A stretch of 64,000 nucleotides of DNA, from the NCBI GenBank assembly GCA_947396885.1, contig OX377204.1, positions 44,565,139-44,629,138 on the forward strand, in the 5' to 3' direction. The stretch is from Heligmosomoides polygyrus polygyrus (taxonomy: Eukaryota > Nematoda > Chromadorea > Rhabditida > Heligmosomidae). The stretch's first letter is position 1, and each line of letters starts with the position of its first letter. The notes below the pieces were generated by a model that saw nothing but the letters and a program-made list of their open reading frames with translations, searched no databases and was not told the DNA's origin. Position numbers and translations under genes: made by a program. Shown here in pieces: positions 42,942 to 53,499 of the stretch.

Positions 42942-45318
42942 TCACCTCTATCACCTGTCGTCCCGTTGATCATCGACTTGCTCGAAAGGGCGCCAACAGC
43001 GTCTCCATTCGTCCCTCTCGCGTGCCAGAGTGCTCCAATGAATTCTCCTCGCTCGAGAGACACGAAGAGCGTCATATCGGCCGTTCAGGGCTTTCATGAA
43101 GAAGTCCGACCAACGCGTTGGTGGGCGTCCTTGTGTTCTCTTGACATCCCGCGAAATCCAGTCGGTAACGGCTCTCGTTCATCGGGTGTCTGCGAAGCGA
43201 ATTACGTGGCCGGCACACCTAATTTTCGACAACCTGGCCCACGCGACAGCGTCTCCCATCTTCGAACTTCGGCAAAGCTCGGAACTCCGGAGGCTCTCAC
43301 TTGTGTGAGTCGTGTCACTCCGAGCATCCTCGTCCTCTCGATTCCACGCTGCGCGACGCTGATTGCGTGTTCATCCTGCTTTCGTATGGCCCAGGTCTCT
43401 GAGGCGTAGGTTAGGGCAGGAAGAACAGTGGAGTCGGATAGGCGGTTCAGCTCCGGCGTCAGGTCGTTGGCCACATTGACTCCACGACCCAGATACACGT
43501 AGCTGGAACATTCGGAGATGTTCGTTCCGTTGAGCGAGAATGGGGCATCACAGACTTGTCCGTTCCTTATGAACATCGTCTTCGTAAGATTCAGCTGCAG
43601 TCCAAGGTTCCCACATACACAATCGAAGTCGGCCAAGTCGGCCAGCATTCGCTCCGTCTGGCTGATCCTCGGTGTCATGAGCACGATGCCGTCAGCGAAG
43701 CGCAGATGGTGCAGTTGCCGGCCGTCGACTTTCACTCCCATGTCCTCCCATTCTAGTTCGCGCATGACGTTTTCGAGGATGGCGCTGAAGAGCTTCGGGG
43801 ATCCCCCTGCGGAACCCCTCTCTTCACGTCAATGACGACCTCGTTGTAGAATGGTGAGATCTTGGTCGTGAATCCCTGTACAGTTCTCGAAGGACTCTGA
43901 TGTACTGAGTAGGAACACCCTGAGTGAGCAGGGCGTCGATGACCGCTTCAGTCTCGACGGAGTCAAATGCCTTCTTCAGGTCGATGAACGTAAGGCACAG
44001 CGGCAGCTTGTACTCTCCGACACTTCGATGAGCCTCGTAATGGAGTGTAGGTGGTCGATCGTGCTGAATCCTCCCCGAAATCCTGCTTGTTCGCATGGAT
44101 ATCCTTCGTCCAGCGTTCTGCTTATCCTATTCAGGATCACACGTGTGGACAGCTTGTAGACTACGGACAGCAGGCAGATCGGGCGATAGTTGCCAATGTC
44201 GTGTACATCTCCCTTCTTGTACAGCAAGACGGTCTTGCTGGTCTTCCACTGAGATGGAACCTTGTACTCCGACAGGTAGCGTGTGAAGAGCCGCGCCAAG
44301 GTGTTGATGAGCGTTGGCGAGAGTTTCGTCAGGTGTTCAGGTCTGATCCTGTCGGGACCGGATGCTGTACGTTTCTTCACCGACGAGATGGCGTGTCGGA
44401 TTTCGGAAGGGAGAACAGAGGGAACGACGTATCCATCCTGCGGAAGAAAGCATAGGGGCAGGTGGACGTGGCTATCGAAGAGATCGGAGTCGTTCATGAT
44501 CTTCTCTATTGCTCTTCTGGAACAGAAAACTTTTCCGTCAGGACGTGGGAGAGCGGCCATTTTGGCCATGAAGTTGGTGAAGTTCCGGCGAGCGTTGCGC
44601 ATGCTCAAAGCTGCCACTGCAGCTTCAGCCAACACTTCCGCCTTTCTCTGCTTAAGATCCTCCTTTATCGCCTCTCTGCATAGCTTGCAAGCTCGACCGT
44701 CCGTCGGTAGTTGCCTGACGCTCGTGCTGCTCCACGCTGGCGTATAAGCTCGAGAGATTCCGGAGACAGGCTTCTCTTTGTGGTCTTCATGCTCTCGGCT
44801 CCCTTAGCACTATCGTGGAGATGGTGCACAAAGTGGTCGTATTCCTCGTCGATGTTGTCCATAACGGCATCTTCTCAAAGGCCGGCAAGAGAGGTGTAGA
44901 TGACCCAGTTGATGGTCGTTCTGGGTTTCCTCTTTCTGACGTGAAAAGGGCCTTCTCTCCCTAACGCGAAAAGCGGAACCTCACGCGAAGGAGGCGGTGT
45001 CCTATCCGTGTAGAACTTGGGGACAACGGAAACGTCGGTCAGGCAATACTTGCGATTGAAGATGTTGTGGTCGATCTCATTGTGGAACTGGCCACTGGGG
45101 GATTCCCAGGTCCATCGTAGAGAGGGAGGCTTTTGGCACTATGAGTTTCCATGGATGGTCTTGGTCGACTTGATAAACTCAGACAGCCGTTCACCTTGCT
45201 CGTTCCACTCCAAACCGTTCGCGATTTGGAGTGGAAGGAGGCCCGATCTTGACGTTGAAGTCGCCGACCATCACCTTGTAGAAGGTGGTGTCTTCCTTGA
45301 AGAACTTCTCCAGCTCCA
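42942..45318 (-). mobile_element. RTE-clade retrotransposon, 5'-truncated (RTE copy 2)
   Basis: Same family as the copy at 10437-12580: the minus strand holds half an endonuclease (45318-44870, heavily decayed), RT, and the C-terminal domain, ending at GGTGATAGAGGTGATC (about 42942), the short repeat 3' end typical of RTE elements. The 5' break falls in the endonuclease just before GDFN, next to inverted repeat D. No target duplication is clear. A single-base frame change near 43240 and several others remove coding capacity. Confidence 0.8.
43202..44635 (-). pseudogene. RTE reverse transcriptase with altered catalytic box
   Basis: The frame 44635-43976 reads RRNFTNFMAKMAALPRPDG, SSVKKRTASGPDRIRPEHL, NYRPICLLSVVYK and AGFRGGFSTIDHLH. 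The overlapping pieces give TFIDLKKAFDSVETE (block A) and then LRFADGIVLMTP (43765-43202 frame). The catalytic box is normally FADD; here the second aspartate codon is GGC, glycine, at 43688-43690. The thumb follows (LGLQLNLTKTMFIRNG, NISECSSYVYLGR). Together with frame changes this marks a non-functional copy. Confidence 0.8.
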
Positions 45319-45364
45319 CTCTTCTCCATTTCTAGGATAAATTATGATTTGCAAAAGAACCGGC

Positions 45365-45660
45365 AGCAATGCGAAACGAACTAACGACGTCGCACCTGAC
45401 GAGCAGGAGCACTACCTCTGCCCCACCGCCACAGCTGGCTGCCCTTTATTACGGAGCCCTGATGACTTATCACACTCGCGCCAGCTGTGTAGCACGGCCA
45501 ACCAGTGGTGAGCCCGCCCGATTTCGGCAGACCATAACTCGCTCAGGAATTTCATTTTACAATTTTGACACCCATATTCGTAATCAGCATTCCGAGCTCT
45601 TTCTATTGGTCCTGGTCTCAACTCGAAGTTCCATGGGGGGTCGAAACCCTTCCCTAGTAA
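45365..45660 (-). repeat. Dispersed repeat D, minus copy
   Basis: Reverse complement of the repeat at 40201-40470, differing at roughly one base in eight. It lies directly against the truncated 5' end of RTE copy 2. Confidence 0.75.
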
Positions 45661-46500
45661 GCGCTATTCTTAAAGGCACTATGTTTGGGACCATTGTTAC
45701 TGTTTCTGATGCGGCTCTCACCGCTATTGCCGTCCCTGCATAAGGTTTTAAGCATGATTCAACTGAAATCAGGAGTTCTATCCACAAAGATAAGCTGCAG
45801 AACCTGACAAAATAAGTCACGCACCTTCAATAAAATCCATTATTCTTGGAGCTTGCACCTAACATCACACACTGTAACACAGTGTCTTCAGCATGGAGAG
45901 TCAAGTGAGGAAAAGCACATGCGGCTCATAGGGACATAGTACACTACAGGATCTCTCGTGAGTACTGCAATGAAATTTCGAGACCTTGACAGTTGACATT
46001 GCTTTAAACTATATGTATAATAACCGCTATGTAACGCAGCCTTAGTATTGTAGTTCCTAGGAGCTATCAAATTTCTAAAAATTGGTGATTGAAACCCCGT
46101 ATCATGACAGCATGTAAAGCTCTTCACAGCTTTCCGAAAATGCGAGTACTCGGCTGTGCTACGGTTGAGCAACACTTCCACTTTACCGATTATCCGCTAC
46201 ATAGTAACGAGGTAAAGCAGGTCAGTGATATGCTATTCAGTGATATGCCTAACGTACCCTTATGCTGTCTAACTTGTGACAAATCGCATGGATCGTTCCT
46301 CAAGAAGGCAGATAAGATGGGGACTCAGCTCCGAGCAAAACATGCCTGCAAGAAAAACAAAATAGCGCTCATGAGTCGCTTGCACGATCTGAATAGCTAG
46401 CCACCGCTTTATTTGAAGAGCCTTTTCTCACAGTTTAATCTCTTTAGAATATTAGACGAAACAGTATATCAGAACCTACTATACTTGTGCTTTTTTAAAA
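45661..46500. other. No gene recognised
   Basis: A plus-strand frame at 46089-46400 (103 codons, with LCCLTCDKSHGSFLKKADK) is protein-like and cysteine-bearing, but it has no family match I can name and no clear splice context. Confidence 0.3.
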
Positions 46501-46502
46501 TT

Positions 46503-46612
46503 TTTCGAATGAACGAATAATCGAATAACCCCATTTTTCGAAAATTCGAATGAGCGAATAATCGAACAACCCCATTTTTGGTTATTCGAATTTCCGAATA
46601 ATCGAATAAACT
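46503..46612. repeat. Short TTCGAA-type array beside the Tc1-like element
   Basis: Two units of GAATAATCGAATAACCCCAT-like sequence with TTCGAA variants. It ends 16 bases from the transposon's left end. Confidence 0.7.
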
Positions 46613-46998
46613 TTATTAAAACTTAATACACCCGGTGCAAAATAGGTTCACCCCTGGCTTGTCCATTGGTACCCGAAGAACCGCGCTGCCGAGGTTCAGT
46701 AATGCTACCATCGTATTCCTCACGATGGAAAACTTCTATAGAATTCTAAGCAGTTTATCTTATCAGTGCAGAATACCACGAACTTTAACTGAAAATTAAA
46801 GAAATGGAGACCGGTGCAAAATATAAGTTCGCTTCATATAAAATCTGATTAATCACAAAAGTACCTACAAACAAGGTAAGATTAGTACTTCGTCACATCA
46901 CCTTTGTTGCAACCATATCGAAAATTCTATTTTGCACGCTACTGATTAGGTTATCAATAACAGTTCGCTCAAAATTGGCCCATGCAGTATGGCATTCT

Positions 46999-47406
46999 TC
47001 AGATCAGAAACCGATGTCTCAGCGGTTCCATTTTTGTACACTGTGTATAAAAATGTCCCACAAGCTTTCTAGTTTTCGGGTTGAGATCTGAAGAACAGCT
47101 AGGCCGCTTCAAATGTTGAGTTCTGTTGGAGTTGAGCCAACCTGTAGTTGACCGCGATACGTGTATGGATGCATTATCTTGTTGGAAAATAAGGTTGTGC
47201 CTACGAAATCTTCTGAAATATGGCAGAAGGTAATCTCCGAGCAATTTCTGGTAGTCTTCGCTGATCATCCTACGCGAGTCGAACTGCAAGGCAACAAGTT
47301 CGTATACAGAAAACGCAGCCGAAACCATGAGACTTCCACCGACAAAGTAGCACCTGTAGAATATTCGCTTCTCTCTCTCCTCAAATCTCTCGAATAGTGT
47401 CTGCAC
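46999..47406 (-). pseudogene. Tc1-like transposase C-terminal part
   Basis: The frame includes GGSLMVSAAFS, YQKLLGDYLLPYF, then IFQQDNASIHVS, the second catalytic aspartate of the DDE triad, and RPSCSSDLNPKTRKLVGHF, the region around the third acidic residue. Tc1 family members read SPDLNPIENLWG here, so the catalytic glutamate position is changed. The N-terminal DNA-binding domain is absent. An inverted partial copy runs at 47575-47695 (MNSEDYQKLLRDYLLSYF and QQDNASIHAS) and resumes at 48120-48290. Confidence 0.75.
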
Positions 47407-47699
47407 CCGTCGGGCCCATCAAGATTCCACTTCTTTTACACTACTGGAGAGATCTGAGAGAAGAGGTCGAGTATCCCCTAGGTGCAACTTTGACGGTGAA
47501 AGTATCATGGATGGGCTGCGTTTTCTGGATGCGGACTTGTCTCGTTCGTTTCGGAAGTTCGTCTCGTGTTGGATGAACAGTGAAGACTACCAGAAATTGC
47601 TCCGAGATTACCTTTTGTCATACTTCAGAAGATTTCGTAGGCACAATCTCATTTTCCAACAAGATAATGCATCCATACACGCATCGTAGTCAACTGCAG

Positions 47700-48112
47700 G
47701 TTTGTTTTTTTACTTACTTATTTATTTATTCAATACGCTCGCGATAAGCGCAAGCGCCAGAAAAAAGTATTACAACAACACAACAACATGAAGACACACC
47801 TAGAGCGAGCCAAACCAATGTCCTATGAGGAGAAAGGGCCACCTTCAGCTTACTCCTAGGTCGACTGATAGGAAGCTTCTCAGGCTCCTCTTCTGTTTGA
47901 GACGCACGCAGATCAAAGAATTTGGAGCCTACAAAGCGCGAAAAGTGGATTAACTTATAAACCCGACAAATATCAAAGAATTTCCTGCGGAAGCCAATGT
48001 GTGAAGACCCAGGTATTTGTTCCTTATCGCTGCTTTAGGTACATAGAGTAAAGGAACCCGCCAATGCGAATAAGAACCTTGTAGTTAGTTATTCTGTACC
48101 TTTTCCACAAGG
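47700..48112 (-). mobile_element. LINE 3' fragment inserted in the Tc1-like element
   Basis: The transposase copy in plus orientation breaks at AACTGCAGG and resumes at GAGAGGTTGGCTCAAC, so 47700-48112 is an insertion. Read on the minus strand it has C-terminal LINE-like blocks (IGGFLYSMYLK, LGLHTLASAGNS) and ends in an AAATAAATAAGTAAG tail (47708-47740), like the LINE tail at 20820. Target duplication is unclear, possibly AGGTTT. Confidence 0.6.
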
Positions 48113-48637
48113 TTTATGAGAGGTTGGCTCAACTTCAATACAATTCAACTTTTGCAGTGGTCTAGTTTTCCTCCAGATCTCACCGCTGATAGAGAACTTG
48201 TGGGGCATTCTTGTACACAAAGTGTACAAAAATGGAACCGCTGAGACATCGGTTTCTGATCTGAAGAACGCCATACTTCATGCATGAGCCAATGTTGAGG
48301 GAACTGTTATTGATAACTTAATTAGTAGTACGAAAAACAGAATTTTCGATATGGTTGCAACAAAGGTGATGAAGTACTAATCTTACTCTGTCTGTAGGGA
48401 CTTTTGTGATTAATCAGGTTTTTTATGAAGGGAACTTATATTTTGCACCGGTCTCCATTCGTTAAATTTTCAATAAAAGTTCGTGGTATCCTGCACTGAT
48501 GAGATAACCTGCTTAAAATTCTTCTATAGAGGCTTTCGATAGTGAGGAATACGACGGTAACCGCTGAGCATAGGCAGCGGACCCTTCGGGTACTAATGGA
48601 CAAATCGGGGGTATCTATAATTTTGCACCGGGATGTA

Positions 48638-49029
48638 GTAATAAGGACGATGCGATTTTTGTGTTGGCCAATTTCGTTTGATACCGTTTACTCACTCCAA
48701 AAGCGCATTGTGTAGGTTCAAGTAAATGTAGTAAAGTAAATTCAACGACAACATTGGCCAGAGACAAAATAAAAAATTTGAGTTCTTTAAAAAAAGCAAA
48801 TAATGAAGATATTCAATATCTTCTCAGAACCGTTGACAATACTCGTTAAATGGCAAGACATGAGAACTTTTTTTCTGCAAACAGAATCCTACAAAAAAAT
48901 TCCTACAGAAATACGGTGCAAAACATCTACGCACAAGTGCAAACCTTCTCGAAAAAAACCGTTCACTCCATTTGTTCATTTCATCATCTCACAGGAATTG
49001 TCAGTTAATCAAATTATAGAGTTATACGG
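48638..49029. other. No recognised feature
   Basis: AT-rich sequence. The 86-codon frame (48803-49063) carries no motif I recognise. Confidence 0.35.
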
Positions 49030-49143
49030 CATTTTCAGTCGAAATTCAACGTTTTTGAAATAAATTTCAACGTTCTTCTGGAATTTTCCCCGTGTAACAA
49101 CGTTGAATTTGATTTGAAAAACTTCGAATTTCAACTGAAAATG
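49030..49143. repeat. 114-bp hairpin element
   Basis: CATTTTCAGTCGAAATTCAA at the left pairs with TTGAATTTCAACTGAAAATG-type sequence at the right over roughly 45-50 bases per arm, with AACGTT near the centre on both sides. It is probably a very short MITE. Confidence 0.7.
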
Positions 49144-49169
49144 GTATATAGTCGTGTCATATATGCAAA

Positions 49170-49735
49170 CTGTGAGCTTCAGCCCCGAAGTAATCAAGGT
49201 CGCTAAACACGAATCTTAAGTTAGTTTTTGCAGTAACGGTTGCCATCAAGAGATATTAATCAAATTATCGATTTTTCGTAAATATCACTCAACAAGATCG
49301 AAACTTCAGGCCTGAGGTAATCGAGGTCAATGAACACGAATCTGAATTCACTTTTTAATTTTCCGTCGAAATTTGTGTTTGTTGTGCAAATTCCCTAGAG
49401 TATTCAAGTGTATGACATCGATGACAGTCGTGGTCGCAGAGAACGCAAATGTGAAGTTAGATTTTGAAAATATCGACGAAGACCGGTCATACCATTGATT
49501 CGCCTCAACGAATTCCCCATAGAAAATCAAAAGCTCGATCAACTTCTACCGATAATTTCAAAAACGAACTTCAAATTTGTGTTCAGCGAGATCGACTACC
49601 CCAACGGCTGAAGCTTCGGACCGCAGACGATCGCCATCAACTGCGGTCAGTATCGCCAATACGCCATTTCCCCACGATAATTGTGATGGACTGATGGAAA
49701 CACGCACGCACACACACACTACCCTTCTATGTATA
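49170..49735. repeat. Diverged members of the 41-kb tandem family
   Basis: GCTTCAGCCCCGAAGTAATC, AAGGTCGCTAAACACGAATC and AAATTATCGATTTTTCG at 49177-49275 repeat at 49305-49370, as in 40964-41420. The stretch ends with GATGGACTGATGGAAACACG, an ACGCAC run, and CTATGTATAGTAAG. That last piece mirrors the ACTATATA of the island's starts and might be the 3' end of the same element type. Confidence 0.5.
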
Positions 49736-49847
49736 GTAAGATATTGAATGCGTTTTCGTTAGGTGAGCTCCTCGACAGTGTGTTATCGAAAACAATCGTC
49801 AACGAAATGAACGCTGCTCACAAAAATCATCATCATGCCACATTCGA

Positions 49848-50095
49848 AGCAAACACGTATTCGAAATTCGAATATTATTCGAATTTTCGCACCTCGAATA
49901 ATCGAATTCGAATAATTATTCGAATTTTCAAACCTTGAATAATCGAATTCGAATAATTATTCAAAATTGCAAACCTCGAGTAATCGAATTCGAATAATTA
50001 TTCGAATTTACGAAACTCTAATAATCAAATAATCGAAAATCGAATTCGAATAAATTATTCGAATAATTATTCGAATTCGATTATTCGAGCACAAG
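49848..50095. repeat. TTCGAA tandem array, period about 45-50 bp
   Basis: Four units of CGAATAATCGAATTCGAATA plus ATTATTCGAATTT and spacer, then a final palindromic stretch. This is the most regular of the TTCGAA arrays here. Confidence 0.8.
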
Positions 50096-50999
50096 TATAG
50101 AACCTACTTTTAGGAAACCCGGTGGTGGCTCACGATATTGACTGCCTATAGTACTCCATCGTCCGAAACAGTTTCTTGAACAGCTGCCTCCATGTAGAGT
50201 TTTCATTGAGAAAGGGAGAAAGTTTATTTTAGCAGTTTTTCTTTTTATTGAGTGTAGAACGCACAGCAACAGTATGAAATCCGTTAGAACAATCTAATCG
50301 GTCAATCAGAATAGGTATAGATAGCAGAACTGCTGATGACGGGTTGCACCCAAAGAGACGGAAAGAATTTGTAGCCCAAGGTCGTAGCGCAATCGTACGC
50401 TGGCGCTTTCCTCTCCCTCATCGATGCACATGCATTGATCTTCTAATAGAGGCGAATGAGCAAAATAAATGTTCTGACGCCATCTAGGAATGCTATCGTA
50501 ATACCACATTACAAGGTTCTTGAATACGATGGTGTAAGTGTTCTGCCTAAGCGTACCTATTGGTATCCTCACTACCTCTAACAGTTGCAAGAAATATGGT
50601 TACCCTGTACAATAACATACATGCGTAGCAATGCAGTGTGGAAGAAATAGCAAAGTTGAAGATATTGCAATAGATTACAAACGATTGTATACAATGGTTG
50701 TATAATAGACAATACACAAAACTTGGTAAAGTGCACAAGAACTGAAGTGTTACGACTTTAGCAATACAAAAGCCTTTAGTAAGCATGATAAAAATCGAAA
50801 GACTTTTACATTATTACTACACCAGCCGTCAGAACGGCCTCTCGGCCGCACTAGTGGCTTCTCAACGGCTTCGCCGCGGTAATAACTTCACTTCATCAAT
50901 TAGCTGCCACCCGTGTCATGGTTTCCTTAGGAAAACATCTTAGCTACGTCGATTGGGGCAAGATAGAAAAAAGAACGGAAAAATGAACGACATCCACAG
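50096..50999. other. No gene recognised
   Basis: Minus-strand frames at 50306-50590 and 50547-50786 are protein-like (for example NTYTIVFKNLVMWYYDSIPRW) but unassigned. Around 50815-50880 lies a short GC-rich hairpin (GGCCTCTCGGCC). Confidence 0.3.
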
Positions 51000-51090
51000 A
51001 AAACAAGCTTCAGATTCGTGTTCAGCGATCTCGATTACCCAAGAGATAAAGTTTCGGATCTTTTGAACGACATCTACAGAAATTCGCTGA
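51000..51090 (-). repeat. Inverted single unit of the 41-kb family
   Basis: The reverse complement reads AAATCAGCGAATTTCTGTAG, ATGTCGTTCAAAAGATCCG and GTAATCGAGATCGCTGAAC, aligning with units at 41-42 kb and 49 kb. Confidence 0.6.
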
Positions 51091-51107
51091 TTTGATCAAC
51101 ATTGGCC

Positions 51108-51268
51108 TAAGGCCTTAAGGCCCCCACAGACTTCTGCGGCACCGCCGCTCGCCGCTGTGGTTAAGGATAGTGCAGGGACGCCGCTGGCGGCGAGCTCTGC
51201 GTCCCTGCCCTATGGTGAAGGATAAGGCAGCGGCAACGCCGCAGAAGTCTGGGAGGGCCTTTAGGCTT
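51108..51268. mobile_element. GC-rich foldback element, family G, copy 2
   Basis: The left end CCTTAAGGCCCCCACAGACT and the right end (reverse complement) CCTAAAGGCCCTCCCAGACT are inverted repeats. Inside are GCGGCGAGCTC-type palindromes shared with 29566-29922. Confidence 0.7.
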
Positions 51269-52690
51269 CTCTCGGGGTGAGCGATGGCATGACATAGACC
51301 ATAGGAAAAGTTGTCTGACGAACTAGAGTACTTCATAGCTGTCTTGAATTGTAGCTGTAATTTGAGGTTATTTGATGAGACAGTTAAAGGAATGTGCAAT
51401 GATTGTGATTTCGAGGAGAAGCAACGAAAACAAATCCATTAACCGAAAAGAATATTCCGGAAACTGTTTAGATCGCAGATCTCTCGTTATAGCTCACGAT
51501 GGGGGATGAAGTACACTTCCTTATAAAGGTCGCTCCGAAATACTATATATCAATGGAACTTATACGAGTTGCCCTGTGACAGCATCACAGCTCACTTCAA
51601 CACGTCGACAACAGTGCGCGCATTGTAGAGGTCAGTGTCTGGGACCAACTCTTTCAGTTGCACTGCTATAGCTCCCACCTAGATTCAGAATGTTACATGT
51701 TGTAGTGAATTCAGTGCTGGAGTGATCCTAAGCGAACTTGTTGGTACCCACTTGTTAATGTCTGCCACGCGGTCTATTCCTAAGTTTGATAATAAGACTC
51801 AGTTTAAGTATTCAAACTTATTAACAAGAAAAAATGATCAACCACAAAAGTTTCAGCCAACAAAATCGATCAACCTTTTCCTAAAGTCGAAACTTGTGGG
51901 AAGAGGAGCGGAACTTGTGGCTTCAGATGGCGACAGTGCAAAAGAACTGCGAGAGAGTCCCGCTCCTCCTCCTCACGACATTTAAGTACGGTCTGTACTG
52001 TAAGATGGAGAAGACAAAGCCGCCGAGGGGCGTTGTTCTCAAAATATTCTTGCTCGAAGTATGTGAAACAAATGCTATCGATTACAAATTACAGCTGAAA
52101 AGAATACTACAAGTCATACAATAATTCTACTCGAAAAATAGAGAGCATGAGTCAGTTTGACGACAATATTAATGTGGAAAAGAATCAACAGAACATCCAT
52201 AGATAAGCATCAATTCCAATAATTAAAAAAAGTTTAATGTTAATGTGAAAAAATCAAGGATATGGAACTAATATGCTCGTTTCGCCCCTATACCCTCGGA
52301 GGAGCACATTAAAAAGAAGCAGTAAACCTACAGACTCCTCAGTGAGAAAGAAGGTTTTTAAAAATATAAAAATCATAAGAGCTAAAATTAACCTGTAAGC
52401 CCAAAATACCGACGACAAAGCGGAAAAATATCGCAAATTCAACAAATTTCCACATAAATTAAAAACACTGCACCTGTGAAGGAACTACAGCTGAACACGA
52501 AGCTATCCCGACGACGCGTGTGAGTCGGATACGAAAAAATCGCGACGTGAACACCAAATAACGGAACGGTGCGAGCAAATCATGTCAACGGCACGGAATA
52601 AGGAACTAGCACGAGCGACACACATAGAAAATCGCGAAGGAAAGCCCCCTACGGTGAAATAAACGAAAAGAACTGCAACAGTGGGGGAAA
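51269..52690. other. No recognised feature
   Basis: The longest frame (51722-51985) has no recognisable motif. I see no repeat shared with the rest of the window. Confidence 0.35.
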
Positions 52691-52699
52691 CTGAGCCAC

Positions 52700-53030
52700 C
52701 TTATCCGAAGGAGCATATATATGCCCGACAAGAACATTCTAGAACACACTCACACCGCGAAGAGTGTGCGCAATTCATTCGCTCTATTTGCATATGAACC
52801 AGGATTGCGGAACCAGGACTCGCCGCAGGCCCATAGGCGCCCATATAGGGAGTCGAGTACACTTCCCGCGCTTGCCCGCGATCATATGGCACGAATCAAA
52901 AACGCCGTAGTCACACAGGGGTCTAGTTGGAAGGTGCATTGCTGTTTGGCAGAAGTGCAACAGAGTAAGAAGCATGTCGCAACTACTCAAACAGTATGCG
53001 AATATGTGAGCAACTTGTACCTCCGTTAGG
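52700..53030 (+). repeat. Dispersed repeat K, copy 1
   Basis: Similar to 63150-63480 in the same orientation over about 300 bases (CTAGAACACACTCACACCGC against CTAGAACGCACTCAAACCGC, and GAAGTGCAACAGAGTAAGAA against GAAATGCAGCAAAGTAGGAA). Both keep an open frame (LAEVQQSKKHV / LAEMQQSRKRV, TVCEYV). It may be an old duplicated exon or a repeat; I lean to a repeat. Confidence 0.5.
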
Positions 53031-53499
53031 CTCTGGCTTAAAATCTATTTTGTACTATTGTTAAATAACACCGAGGTTTGGGAGAGGTTTATTGCATTGT
53101 TGGTAAGTGTTGTATCATGTGTTGAGCACTTTAAGACAGCATGCAGTCCTCTGTCATTAGGTGCCAGGTGTTGTTGTCGATCTGGTTGACATCGGTCTTA
53201 AGTAGGTTGGAAGCCTCGCTTATTCTTAACAACACTTTAAATTGGAATAGCGCTAGCGCTGCTGCCTACAATATTTTGAAATCGCAGTTCCCGATCCCCA
53301 AATGCACGAGCCTGTTCATTTCGTACGGCTTCATTTTGGCCCTAGTCACAGGAGGAAGGCGGACTCGTCTCCCCTTCTAATAGAGAGGATTGAAGTTCTC
53401 TAGGCGCTCCTTGGAGATTCCCCTTGAAGTAATTCAGTGCGGCTACGACGGTCAGCATTAATTTCTGCCTTCCATCTGCGGAAAGTTTAGCGAGATATA
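53031..53499. other. No gene recognised
   Basis: A frame at 53141-53380 has two hydrophobic stretches but no other support. Confidence 0.3.

Larger units (their letters stand above)
46629..48635. mobile_element. Rearranged Tc1-like transposon with TA duplication
   Basis: The ends are CACCCGGTGCAAAATA and CATCCCGGTGCAAAATTA (reverse complement), each flanked by TA (46627-46628 and 48636-48637), the Tc1/mariner target. The inverted similarity of the outer 300 bases includes CAACAAAGGTGATG and a second inner GGTGCAAAATATAAGTTC on each side. The interior holds transposase segments in both orientations (46999-47406 minus, about 47560-48290 plus), so the element is a head-to-head partial palindrome rather than an intact Tc1. 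A LINE tail interrupts the plus-oriented half. Confidence 0.8.

Noticed and set aside
43518..44747. Plus-strand frames over RTE copy 2
   Set aside because: Antisense shadows of the RT, similar to those over RTE copy 1.
49848..50095. CRISPR-like regular array
   Set aside because: Units vary, spacers are not unique sequences, and the context is eukaryotic; it is a tandem satellite-type array.
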